The notes under the pieces are model-generated. The model made no database searches. It had not been told where the DNA came from and saw only the letters and a program-made list of their open reading frames with translations. The position numbers and the translations under genes are program-made. From contig DDIK01000033.1 of the NCBI GenBank assembly GCA_002338505.1, positions 44,101 to 74,464 on the forward strand: a stretch of DNA of 30,364 nucleotides. Reading direction: 5' to 3'. Source of the stretch: Bacteriovorax sp. UBA1852 (GTDB taxonomy: Bacteria > Bdellovibrionota > Bacteriovoracia > Bacteriovoracales > Bacteriovoracaceae). Positions 8,839 to 16,737 of this stretch are shown here, one piece after another (the first letter of the stretch is position 1; the number at the start of each line of letters is the position of its first letter).

Positions 8839-9257
8839 TTTGAAATATTATCAAACATCCTATCAAGAGAAGACTTTCGACGTGATTTTTTTATAAGAGC
8901 AATATCAGACTTCGGTGTTTTAGACTTTTTAATTGTACGTTTTGGCTTATCTTCTGCTCTATCAAGGGCCATACTACACTTAACAGTTCTACCTTTAATC
9001 ACTCGCTTATCAAGAGCTTTTACAGCTCGCTCAGCGTCTCGCTTTTTAAGCATAGTAACGAAGGCAATACCTTTACTCTCAGTTGTTCCTGGATTTGTTA
9101 TAAGATCAACCTTACGTACTCTACCAAACTTGAAAAAAAGATTCTCAAGGTCTTTTGTCGTAAGTTCATATGGTAAATTCCCAATATAAACAACTCCACT
9201 TGTTGGAGCAAAATCTCTTGATGGTTTAAAAGGTGCTTTTGATTCTGGTTTATTCAT
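8835..9257 (-). CDS. RRM-type RNA-binding protein
   Basis: A 140-residue protein with one RNA recognition motif (about 21-100). RNP2 is VYIGNL and RNP1 is KGIAFVTM; in RNP1 the first aromatic is Ile and the second is Phe. The C-terminal 40 residues are very basic (PKRTIKKSKTPKS, then IKKSRRKS) and probably bind RNA non-specifically. Short RRM proteins like this are common in cyanobacteria and Deltaproteobacteria-like lineages. AGGA precedes the ATG by about 7 bases. It is the first gene of a two-gene unit with yqaA, though I see no functional link. Confidence 0.9.
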   Translation of the reverse strand: MNKPESKAPFKPSRDFAPTSGVVYIGNLPYELTTKDLENLFFKFGRVRKVDLITNPGTTESKGIAFVTMLKKRDAERAVKALDKRVIKGRTVKCSMALDRAEDKPKRTIKKSKTPKSDIALIKKSRRKSSLDRMFDNISK

Positions 9258-9323
9258 AAATATCCTATAGTTAATAGGTCTTTATAAACTTGAATTCAAG
9301 TAACGGCCAGTAGACTGTAATAA

Positions 9324-10079
9324 CTACAGTAAACTCATCACAAAATCCCTATCGACATTATTTGGAAGTGTAAAGTGATCAAGGCCCTGATTTTCAAAGA
9401 CGTAATTTCGGACATTTCCATACTCATTGAAAAGAGCTGATTTGGAGCATCGCTTTGGATTGAGAGCATTTCGACAAATGAGAGAATCATCTAGCCCTAT
9501 TGAAATTGAAATAAACTCAATATCTCTATGCTGTCTAGGCATATTTATAAATGAGTAATAGTATGAGGCAGTCCAATCATTAATCCTACCTGAGCCGGGA
9601 AAAAAACCAAAAACATAGGGATTGTTTCGACTTTGTCCATAGCAAGAAGGAACTTGAGCGTTATAAGGTCCAACTGGACGACATGATTCAAGACCTTTTA
9701 GAGCTCCAGCAAAAGAGATAATTTTCTTTACCCTGTGCCATAGACCAAAATATTCAAGAGTAGCAAGAGTGAGAGTTACACCAAATGAATGTGCAATAAC
9801 AGTAATTTCATTTGAGTCAGACTTATCAAATTCTTCTTTAATTCTTTCGTAAAAAAGCGGCTTGTGATAATTTTTAAAAGGAGTTTTTATTTCATCTTCA
9901 GTTAAATAATTTGCATAGAAAACCTTATTAGCAACCTTAGTCACATCCTTGGCCAGACCATTCTCAACTTGAGTCCAATATCTCATATCCTTTGCGTTAC
10001 CATGGACAAAGACGACATCTTGGCTAAAAGAAGAGAGAGAAAAAGTTATAAGTATAAGTGATAGAAATAATGATTTCAT
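9324..10079 (-). CDS. Secreted alpha/beta hydrolase, lipase-like
   Basis: A 251-residue exported hydrolase. A Sec signal peptide (MKSLFLSLILITFSLSSFS) is probably cleaved around residue 19-20. The core begins at once with VVFVHGN, the oxyanion-hole HG motif. The nucleophile Ser98 is in VIAHSFG, and His235 in GLDHFTLP is the likely catalytic His. The acid may be Asp197 or Asp198 in IGLDDSL. The pattern is that of class 2 (triacylglycerol) lipases, but the substrate is unknown. Several cysteines (133, 146, 202, 211) could form disulfides in the periplasm or outside. AAGGAG lies 5 bases before the ATG. The gene is single. Confidence 0.85.
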   Translation of the reverse strand: MKSLFLSLILITFSLSSFSQDVVFVHGNAKDMRYWTQVENGLAKDVTKVANKVFYANYLTEDEIKTPFKNYHKPLFYERIKEEFDKSDSNEITVIAHSFGVTLTLATLEYFGLWHRVKKIISFAGALKGLESCRPVGPYNAQVPSCYGQSRNNPYVFGFFPGSGRINDWTASYYYSFINMPRQHRDIEFISISIGLDDSLICRNALNPKRCSKSALFNEYGNVRNYVFENQGLDHFTLPNNVDRDFVMSLL

Positions 10080-10142
10080 AAAATCTCCTTGCTATAAAAT
10101 TAAAGCAGGAGGGGAATTCTTAGTCAAAGAAAAGTACGGAAT

Positions 10143-10172
10143 AAAAAAACGCAAGCTCAAAGGCTTGCGTTT
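10143..10172 (-). terminator. Intrinsic terminator after the dps operon
   Basis: A perfect 10-base stem (AAACGCAAGC with GCTTGCGTTT) has a 6-base loop and is followed on the minus strand by a T run. It sits 28 bases beyond the last gene of the dps pair. Confidence 0.9.
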
Positions 10173-10199
10173 TATATGTTTAATTCTTATTAATTGAGG

Positions 10200-10490
10200 T
10201 CATTTCTCAAATCGCTCGAGGGCACTCTCATATGCCATATTGAGATCTTCCCAGGCCATATGGACACCCGTTTGCAAATCTCGGTAAGCATTGTTCTTAG
10301 CGCCTCGAAAGTGCTCCAGTCTCTCAACGAGAACAGCTTTCTTGTCCTTTAAGTCATTAACGACTCCAGTCAATTCTTTGTCGACTGTTGAAGGGACTTT
10401 CTTCATTTTACTTTGAAAAGTATCGATCTTATGGTTAATCAATTCAACCTTTTCTTCGATTTCTTTCATATTACTATTTTGATTATTCAT
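10200..10490 (-). CDS. Small coiled-coil stress protein, partner of Dps
   Basis: A 96-residue, almost wholly helical protein with heptad spacing of hydrophobics from residue 8 to 95 (IEEKVELINHKIDTFQSKM, then LKDKKAVLVERLEHFRGAKN). It has no signal peptide. It resembles the Sll1863-like stress proteins: short coiled coils with a LK.KK..L..RL......AW.DL pattern. AGGAGG lies 4 bases before the ATG and overlaps the dps stop codon, so the two are one translational unit. By context it is expressed with Dps in stationary phase or oxidative stress. Function unknown. Confidence 0.75.
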   Translation of the reverse strand: MNNQNSNMKEIEEKVELINHKIDTFQSKMKKVPSTVDKELTGVVNDLKDKKAVLVERLEHFRGAKNNAYRDLQTGVHMAWEDLNMAYESALERFEK

Positions 10491-10494
10491 ATAT

Positions 10495-10502
10495 CCTCCT
10501 TA
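10495..10502 (-). promoter_or_regulatory. Ribosome binding site overlapping the dps stop codon
   Basis: TAAGGAGG contains both the dps stop (TAA) and a near-consensus SD for the coiled-coil gene. This suits re-initiation by ribosomes that have finished dps. Confidence 0.8.
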
Positions 10503-10961
10503 TTGTAAGAAGCTTCGTAGCATCCACGCGGTTTTCTCGTGGGTCTTAATTCGACCTGCTAATAAGTCGATAGTAGCTTCATCGTTATATTCATCGGCCA
10601 TCTGGATCACCTCACGTGACTTTCTTGATATGGCCTCATGACCGTCGATAAGTGCAGTGAGCATATCATCGGCATTAATATTTCCAGTGCTTTCTGAAAT
10701 TGAAGTCAGCTCAAGAAATTCTTTGAATGTTCCGGGAGACTTATGACCAAGGGCCCTGATTCTCTCAGCAATCTCATCAACAGCTCCAGCTAACTCGTGG
10801 TAATGCTCTTCAAACATTTCATGTAGTTGATGAAATCGTGGCCCCGTTACATTCCAGTGAAAGTTTTGAGTTTTAAGATACAGAGTGTATGTATCTGCCA
10901 GTACGGACGAAACTCCATTTGCTATTTTCTTAGTATCATCTTGATTAATTCCGATATTCAT
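10500..10961 (-). CDS. dps: Dps-family DNA-protecting ferritin
   Basis: Dps stores iron as a dodecamer and protects DNA by using hydrogen peroxide to oxidise Fe(II). The protein is 153 residues, typical length. The intersubunit ferroxidase site is visible in FHWNVTGPRFHQLHEMFEEHY, shown by the HWNVTGP..H..H motif, and in GAVDEIAERIRALG, which has the conserved D..E pair. The C-terminus ends WMLRSFLQ as in many Dps proteins. Two ATG codons are adjacent (10964 and 10961). The second has the better spacing to GGAG (5 bases against 2). With katG at the start of the window this gives two peroxide defence enzymes in 11 kb. No PerR or OxyR box was recognised. Confidence 0.95.
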   Translation of the reverse strand: MNIGINQDDTKKIANGVSSVLADTYTLYLKTQNFHWNVTGPRFHQLHEMFEEHYHELAGAVDEIAERIRALGHKSPGTFKEFLELTSISESTGNINADDMLTALIDGHEAISRKSREVIQMADEYNDEATIDLLAGRIKTHEKTAWMLRSFLQ

Positions 10962-11069
10962 CATTTCTCCTTTGTTTTTTTGAACAAATCCATATTCTCA
11001 TAAAAGTATATAAACAAAAGTACATATATGATTAAAAGCTTATAACTAAAATGACATATAGAGAAAAAG

Positions 11070-11106
11070 GCAAAAAAAAGGGCCATGTGATGAGACATGA
11101 CCCTTT
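11070..11106 (-). terminator. Intrinsic terminator after the porin operon
   Basis: The stem AAAGGG-C-CATGT / ACATG-A-CCCTTT has one internal mismatch and a 6-base loop, and is followed on the minus strand by eight T. It lies 27 bases after the small exported gene. Confidence 0.88.
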
Positions 11107-11133
11107 GTCTAAGTAAAGTTTACTAAATAATAA

Positions 11134-11424
11134 TTAAAAACTGGTAATGAAAATCACGTCATCACTCTTGGCTCCAACAGAAGGTACTGTTTCACCTGAT
11201 AACTTCATCTCTTCAAACTTCTTCTTATATCTTCCGGGAATTGTTGCATCTTTAGAGATAACAATTCTTGTAGAACCAATCATTCCATTTCCTTTACGAA
11301 GGATATTTCTCAAAAGTCTTGGTGATACATCATCTTTTACATTTGCACCTTTTTCAAAATCAATAGCGAAACTATTAAGAGAGAAAAGTGGTGCTATAAT
11401 TAATCCGATTAAAATCTTTTTCAT
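11134..11424 (-). CDS. Small exported protein, unknown function, downstream of the porin
   Basis: A 96-residue protein with a Sec signal peptide (MKKILIGLIIAPLFSLNSFA) and a mature part of about 76 residues. The mature part is basic (RLLRNILRKGNG, then GRYKKKFEEMK) and ends DDVIFITSF. The start is fixed at ATG 11424 by TAGGAG 6 bases upstream. A longer reading would start inside the porin. The SD includes the porin stop codon, so the genes are coupled. I do not recognise the family. Confidence 0.75.
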   Translation of the reverse strand: MKKILIGLIIAPLFSLNSFAIDFEKGANVKDDVSPRLLRNILRKGNGMIGSTRIVISKDATIPGRYKKKFEEMKLSGETVPSVGAKSDDVIFITSF

Positions 11425-11429
11425 TCTAA

Positions 11430-11435
11430 CTCCTA
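11430..11435 (-). promoter_or_regulatory. Ribosome binding site that contains the porin stop codon
   Basis: TAGGAG carries the porin stop (TAG) in its first three bases and sets the downstream start at 11424. This points to translational coupling. Confidence 0.75.
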
Positions 11436-12641
11436 TAATAGTTGCCATACATAAGAGAATGAACCTCTTACTTCTGAATAGTTTAAGCTTTCACCATCAA
11501 CATCTTGACTGTGATTTGAAGCATCTAGTTTAATAGCTACTTTATCTGTTGGTCTATAAACCATACCAACAGTTTGCTTGTTAAACTTACCATCATCAGC
11601 TAGACCAGCTTCATTATCTCCACCATTGCTCTTTGCAAGAACAGTTTCTGGGTTCTCATAGGAGTCCCACTGTACATATGGAGTAATTTCACCTTTTGAA
11701 GTTTTAAATGAGTAACCTGCACGGATATACCAAGTCTTAACTTTATAATTAACAGCTGAGTCTGCACAAGTAGACATATCACCATTACAAAGTCTCTGGA
11801 TTTGTTCATCATTAAGAGCTGCTGTATTCAAGTCTTGTAATTTTGATCCAGATCTAATAGCATCGTGATCAGCTTGAAAGTAAGCAAATTGAAGCGTAAG
11901 CATCTTTCTCTTGTACTCAGTGAATACACCAAAGACCTCATACTTATCTTCATTCATCCAATTTAAAACACCACCATCTGGAGATCCAGAACCAACATCC
12001 TGTGAAGGCTTTGCTTTATGTGATAGATAAAAAGATGAACCAATTGTCCATTCATAATTATCACCAAACATCGTATATCTCACATCTCCACCAAGAGGAA
12101 TTTCACTTCCTGCTCTTTCATCATTCCCTGTTGCTAGAGAATAGAAAAGAGTTCCACTATCAAAGTCTTTTTCTCCATGAAGCATGAAGTTAGTTGTTCT
12201 TGTGAGAAGAAGATGATCACCGTCAAAGAGTTCTGGTGGTTCAATTCCAATATAAGTTGGAACAGCATCAAGCCTTTCATTATAAAGACCAAACTTTCTA
12301 TACATTTTACCAATACGAGCTTTTAGATAATTTCCGGCAATTTTTCCTTCAAACCACGCATTTGTCATTTTCACATTGCTCTCAGAAGCATCGATATTTA
12401 AATACGAAGAGTAATCTCCAGAAGTATTCTTCACCATGAATTTAACATTTGGTGTTTGAAACTCATGAGCATTTTCAGATCTTGAAACTGCACCTTCTGA
12501 AGTACTAGTCCCACCTGTTCTTGTTGGAGAACTTTCAACTTTTTCGACATAACCTTCAATATATCCATATATTGAAGTATTCGCACTAACCGGACTTACA
12601 AGAAGACCACAAAGAGCAAAGCCTAATGACATTTTTTTCAT
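11433..12641 (-). CDS. Outer-membrane porin-like beta-barrel protein
   Basis: About 402 residues, starting at ATG 12641 (MKKMSLGFALCGLLVSPVSA), which has AAGGA 7 bases upstream. An ATG two codons earlier (12647) is only 2 bases from it. After the signal peptide the protein opens with SIYGYIEGYVEKV and continues as alternating hydrophobic/aromatic strands typical of a 16-strand-like porin (NVKFMVKN, LKARIGKMYRKFGLYNE, TFTEY-like strands). A RIGKMYRKFGL motif lies in the region where phosphate-selective and other general porins keep their constriction residues. Two cysteines (about residues 284 and 290, in LCNGDMSTCAD) could close a surface loop. The substrate is unknown. Confidence 0.78.
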   Translation of the reverse strand: MKKMSLGFALCGLLVSPVSANTSIYGYIEGYVEKVESSPTRTGGTSTSEGAVSRSENAHEFQTPNVKFMVKNTSGDYSSYLNIDASESNVKMTNAWFEGKIAGNYLKARIGKMYRKFGLYNERLDAVPTYIGIEPPELFDGDHLLLTRTTNFMLHGEKDFDSGTLFYSLATGNDERAGSEIPLGGDVRYTMFGDNYEWTIGSSFYLSHKAKPSQDVGSGSPDGGVLNWMNEDKYEVFGVFTEYKRKMLTLQFAYFQADHDAIRSGSKLQDLNTAALNDEQIQRLCNGDMSTCADSAVNYKVKTWYIRAGYSFKTSKGEITPYVQWDSYENPETVLAKSNGGDNEAGLADDGKFNKQTVGMVYRPTDKVAIKLDASNHSQDVDGESLNYSEVRGSFSYVWQLL

Positions 12642-12768
12642 TTTCATTCCTTGGATATGTTAATAATATCTAAATTTAACCTCAAGATGATTTTTATTTC
12701 AATAGGAATAATTTAGAATCATAATATAATAAAGACTGACAATTAAAGTCCGAAAAAGGTGAACTACT

Positions 12769-13248
12769 ATGACTCAAGAAACGAAAGGCTACAAGCTCAA
12801 CCACACAATGCTAAGAATTAAAGATCCAAAAGCCTCGATGAATTTTTATCAAGAGGTTCTGGGGATGAAACTTATCAAGAAATTGGACTTTGATCAGTGG
12901 TGCTTCTCTCTGTATTTCTTGGCATATCTAAATGAGGGTGAAGAAGTTCCAAAAGATATGAAAGAGAATTCAAAATTCACTTTTGGCCGTGACTCAGTTC
13001 TTGAACTCACACATAATTGGGGAACAGAAAAAGAGGACGCCTCGCCTTATCATGATGGGAATAAAGACCCACAGGGGTTTGGCCATATCTGTGTATCAGT
13101 ACCAAATATCGACGCGGCTTGTGAAAGATTTGAAAAACTAGATGTCGAATTTCAAAAAAAGCTAAATGAAGGTGGTATGAAAAATATTGCGTTTATAAAA
13201 GACCCTGATGGTTATTGGATTGAAATAGTTCAGCCTGATCTTATGTAG
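12769..13248 (+). CDS. gloA: Lactoylglutathione lyase (glyoxalase I), long form
   Basis: Converts the methylglyoxal-glutathione hemithioacetal to S-lactoylglutathione in the cytoplasm. The 159 residues match the long, eukaryote-like form: MLRIKDPKASMNFYQEVLGM, FSLYFLAYL, LELTHNWGTE and GFGHICVSVP all resemble human GLO1. Metal ligands would be His12, Glu79, His106 and Glu152. Human GLO1 has Gln at the first position, whereas His is the E. coli form. AAGGTG lies 7 bases before the ATG. The gene stands alone between the divergent porin operon and a convergent regulator gene. Confidence 0.92.
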   Translation: MTQETKGYKLNHTMLRIKDPKASMNFYQEVLGMKLIKKLDFDQWCFSLYFLAYLNEGEEVPKDMKENSKFTFGRDSVLELTHNWGTEKEDASPYHDGNKDPQGFGHICVSVPNIDAACERFEKLDVEFQKKLNEGGMKNIAFIKDPDGYWIEIVQPDLM

Positions 13249-13266
13249 GATAATTATATGAGATGA

Positions 13267-14256
13267 CTATTTAAGATGACGAAATAACATCTGGCCAAAA
13301 TATATGAGCTCTGTTTTTGGACTATCAAGATCCTCGTCGATCACTTGACTAACATCTTGATAGGTCTTTTTTAAGATTGTATTAATTTTCTTGATAGCAC
13401 CATCACTGGCAGGAGCAATCTTAAAACTTCTTCGAGAGTATTCCTCATCGACAAAGCCAGCTTCAAGTCTTTGATGAAACTCCTTTAAGAGTACCTGCCA
13501 AAGAACGACTAAGGCCCTTCGCGAACGCTCCTCGTCACCCATCTGAAGCTTAAAGTAATTTGTTTCATATTGATCATCTTTTTCAATAAGAAACTCATTC
13601 TTAATTAAGAAATCAAAAATCTGATCAAATTCCTTACTGTCTAATTTACTGATTTTCTTTATATGATGTTTTTTCTTATCAAAAGGTAGAGACTGAACTT
13701 CATCGAGATAGCACATACAGAGAATATAAACAGCATGGGGATAGTTCTCGTATAAGTCGAGCATGTCATATTTCTTAGTCTTTGGAATACCAAGCTGATC
13801 GATAGTAGCCTCAGTAAAGAAATAAGATAAAAACTTATAAAGAGCATCTAGTTCTTGATCAAGGAACTTAAAAAACTCTTCCAACGTCAATTCTGATTGC
13901 CCGTTCTTTAAACGCCATGCCCTACTCTTAGAAACATGGAGCATATCCATAATCTTAAACTCATTAAGCATGAAGCGATTATTAAAAATTTCCTTTGTTA
14001 CATCATCATCGCTGATATTTTTTAATTGTATTCCAAGAATATCTTCACATGCAGAATTCACTTTATAGTTTAAAACTCTACTAGTTTTTATAAAATCACT
14101 TAATCTAAAAACCTTTATTCCTGCTTCATACTTTGTATACTGATTATAGTTATAACCAAGCTTTTTTGAGGCATCTAATTGAGTAATATCACCTCTTAAG
14201 ACTTTTATGAACTTTAGAGTCAGACTTTCATAGTTAAGGAGATCACGAGTAAACAT
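13267..14256 (-). CDS. Double-HTH regulator, DUF4423/TIGR02147-like
   Basis: A 329-residue cytoplasmic protein. Two Xre-like helix-turn-helix units are visible. The first is about 11-66, with QLDASKKLGYNYNQYTKYEAG, which has the classic ..AS..LG......YE.G pattern. The second is about 95-136, with MLHVSKSRAWRLKNGQSELT. The C-terminal half (about 165-329) is helical and includes DEERSRRALVVLWQVLLKEF. This arrangement recalls the DUF4423/TIGR02147 proteins that are numerous in Bdellovibrio and Fibrobacter; the match is by memory and moderate. It starts 3 bases after the stop of the secreted protease gene, so it is almost surely in the same transcript and may control it. No good SD was seen, which fits coupling. 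Confidence 0.65.
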   Translation of the reverse strand: MFTRDLLNYESLTLKFIKVLRGDITQLDASKKLGYNYNQYTKYEAGIKVFRLSDFIKTSRVLNYKVNSACEDILGIQLKNISDDDVTKEIFNNRFMLNEFKIMDMLHVSKSRAWRLKNGQSELTLEEFFKFLDQELDALYKFLSYFFTEATIDQLGIPKTKKYDMLDLYENYPHAVYILCMCYLDEVQSLPFDKKKHHIKKISKLDSKEFDQIFDFLIKNEFLIEKDDQYETNYFKLQMGDEERSRRALVVLWQVLLKEFHQRLEAGFVDEEYSRRSFKIAPASDGAIKKINTILKKTYQDVSQVIDEDLDSPKTELIYFGQMLFRHLK

Positions 14257-14259
14257 TGA

Positions 14260-16674
14260 CTAAGGTCTCCCTCTATATTTTCCACGAGTGAAGATTCCTA
14301 ATGACTTGAAATCTGCTGAAAATATTTCTCCATAATTAAACCAACGTCGACATTGTTTATTAAAATCATGGACCAAGTGATATACTTCATTTTTATAATA
14401 GATGGTCTTTAAGGTTAAGCTTTCGAGAGAACACTTAAGCCTATTACTAAAGACCTTGTTCAGCTTGACATCTTTTATACTAAACTGTGGCTCATCATAG
14501 AAATCAACTGCACTATATCGAAGAAAGTCTTTTAGTGAAACATCACCCAAGGAAGATTCTAGCCTTAAATCATGATCGCCTTTATGATCAGTCTGTAGTC
14601 TACCGAAAAAATAATTCATTAAAGGCTTGTCTCTAAGAAAAGCTTTCTCTTTCGTTTCAAAACCTTCCCAAAATGCGACTCTAAAGTTTGGTTTTGACCT
14701 CTTAGAGACTCTGGTTACCCCTATTTCTAAGAAATCATTTGAGCAAATCAATCTCAAAAGGCTTGCAAGTTCACACTTAAGCGAGACGTTCTCTTTGCGA
14801 TATACTATCTTACCTAAATCATCAAGGGCTTGAATCGCAACAGAGCCATTTAGCTCTAACAAACTAAAGTTTTCACTAAAGCTAGGGATAAGTTCAAATA
14901 AATATCGAGTAGTCATATTAGGCTCAAGTCTTATATTGAACCTGTTAGATTTAATATCAAAAGATACTTTACTCATTGAACTATGTCTCAGTTTATTATC
15001 TATCTCATAACTAAAGAGATTCTTTTCAAGCTTGTCAGGTGCACTTAATCCTAGAGTTGCCCTTTCATTTAAAAGACTATTAACAGAAGGTCTTATCTGG
15101 TAAAAATGTTCATTATGATCGTTAAGATAACTTTGATTATAATCTTGTCCAACAATAACCCTATCATCAAGCTTATAGAACCCTTCAAAGTTTTTTAATA
15201 TATTTTTACGGTACTCTAGATCGGGTAGCATTCCTTTTTTTCTAATTAAAAGATTATTTTCACTAAAGTCGCGTGACTTTCTAAACTTTGCAAAGCTTGA
15301 TAAGCCATCGATCTGCTTTAATATTCCATTATCTCTGATTCCATAGATAATAGAATCTTTATAATCTTTTACTATCACTCCTGAATGTTGAAAGCGAGTT
15401 TGAGACAAGTCGAAACAACTAGTTACACCAGGACTATTATCAAAATAAGGATCAAGTGTGCTCTTTTTCATTGAACATCTGTTGATATCTCCATCTCCGG
15501 TTTCATCTTGATCAGTATCGCCAAATGCACGATCTAGATTTACTACTCTTGGAGTCTCAACCTTTGTCGTTGAAATAGTTTTCTTTATACGTTCTCGTCT
15601 CCGATTCAAGAGAGCATAAGTACTCAGTGTATCATTTTCAATTTCTTTAGTATCAGAAATGAGAAGTAGGTTATCGTAGCGATTATCTATTGTGGCGTTC
15701 ATGATATCTTGAAGAAGTGCGGAGCTATCATCACTGGCAACTCTTGTATCTTCAAGACCAAAATGAGTATTATAATTATCTAAAAGTGTATCTTCATAAT
15801 CCAAAAGAAACTCAAGAACATCAATTATTTTTATAAAGTTACTTTGCCACTTAAAAGGATAGAAGCTTGCAGAAAGACCTAAGAGATGTATCTCCTGTAC
15901 CTCCTTATCTATTTCAAGTAATGCTCCACCACTCATCCCTTGTGATAAGTTTAGACCGATTACTTTATACATGAACTTTAAGCCAGGTAGGTAGCTAAAG
16001 TCAGGTATCAGCCTTGCAACAGAGGGACAGACAAGAGATCTATTCTCATCTAAAAGTCTATCAATCTCAAAGCGGTTTAGCGAGCTGATATTGGGATTAT
16101 CTAATTGAAAGCCAGTGGCGATATAACACTTGTTCTTGATAAATCTAAAGCGATATTCATAAGGACTATATCGATAAGAAAAACTAGATCCACGAAGAGG
16201 TGTTTGCTGAGGCATCCCACCTCCAGATTGAGGAGGTTGACGACCGTCTGAATGAGGATAGTCCTTTATAGTATTCTTTGATGTTTTAACAGAGTTTTTA
16301 CAAAAATTCGGGGCCCAATCTTCGTTAAAATAAAGTTCTGCAAGATCAGCACTAGGTTTAGCTTTTATGAGATAGCTGCGTTTATCCGTGAGGTTAATAA
16401 AGAAGAGTTTTGAGAATAGTTTAATATCTTCTTTCTTAGTAAGATTAGGTGAGTTTATCTGTGAAATGACTAGGTTCTTCTCTTTAAGTGCTAAATCTCT
16501 AACACAATGTGCATTCGTCACGGCCTGACAACCTTTCTCTGTCTTCAACAAGACTCCACTGCATCGTGACTGAGTCTTAAGGTTTAAGATATTAATAGTT
16601 TTAAAACCATAGTAATTCTGTGCAAATACAGCTTTAGTTACTAGCAATATAAGAATGATGATTAGAGATTTCAT
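14260..16674 (-). CDS. Secreted trypsin-like serine protease with a long C-terminal extension
   Basis: An 804-residue exported protein. The signal peptide MKSLIIILILLVTKAVFA is probably cleaved at FA-QN. The S1 protease domain spans about 20-290, with His56 (VTNAHC), Asp110 (PSADLAELYF) and Ser248 (LSQGMSGGALL), so the triad is complete. Cys38 and Cys57 suit the usual active-site disulfide. A low-complexity insert (about 140-165, rich in G, P and Q) interrupts the domain between Asp and Ser. The 500-residue extension is unassigned. It holds an Asp-rich run at about 386-396 (DTDQDETGDGD) that could bind calcium and a Cys pair at about 400 and 420. The C-terminus looks beta-rich and may fix the enzyme to a surface. 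The downstream regulator gene follows after 3 bases. Confidence 0.85.
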   Translation of the reverse strand: MKSLIIILILLVTKAVFAQNYYGFKTINILNLKTQSRCSGVLLKTEKGCQAVTNAHCVRDLALKEKNLVISQINSPNLTKKEDIKLFSKLFFINLTDKRSYLIKAKPSADLAELYFNEDWAPNFCKNSVKTSKNTIKDYPHSDGRQPPQSGGGMPQQTPLRGSSFSYRYSPYEYRFRFIKNKCYIATGFQLDNPNISSLNRFEIDRLLDENRSLVCPSVARLIPDFSYLPGLKFMYKVIGLNLSQGMSGGALLEIDKEVQEIHLLGLSASFYPFKWQSNFIKIIDVLEFLLDYEDTLLDNYNTHFGLEDTRVASDDSSALLQDIMNATIDNRYDNLLLISDTKEIENDTLSTYALLNRRRERIKKTISTTKVETPRVVNLDRAFGDTDQDETGDGDINRCSMKKSTLDPYFDNSPGVTSCFDLSQTRFQHSGVIVKDYKDSIIYGIRDNGILKQIDGLSSFAKFRKSRDFSENNLLIRKKGMLPDLEYRKNILKNFEGFYKLDDRVIVGQDYNQSYLNDHNEHFYQIRPSVNSLLNERATLGLSAPDKLEKNLFSYEIDNKLRHSSMSKVSFDIKSNRFNIRLEPNMTTRYLFELIPSFSENFSLLELNGSVAIQALDDLGKIVYRKENVSLKCELASLLRLICSNDFLEIGVTRVSKRSKPNFRVAFWEGFETKEKAFLRDKPLMNYFFGRLQTDHKGDHDLRLESSLGDVSLKDFLRYSAVDFYDEPQFSIKDVKLNKVFSNRLKCSLESLTLKTIYYKNEVYHLVHDFNKQCRRWFNYGEIFSADFKSLGIFTRGKYRGRP

Positions 16675-16737
16675 TATCTTTATATACCGAAAAAGTTACT
16701 AAACTTTAGAAACTATAGAAAATCTACACATTAAGAA

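Noticed and set aside
12725..12730. TATAAT upstream of gloA as a -10 box
   Set aside because: No recognisable -35 box at the right distance, and the region is so AT-rich that such hexamers are expected by chance.
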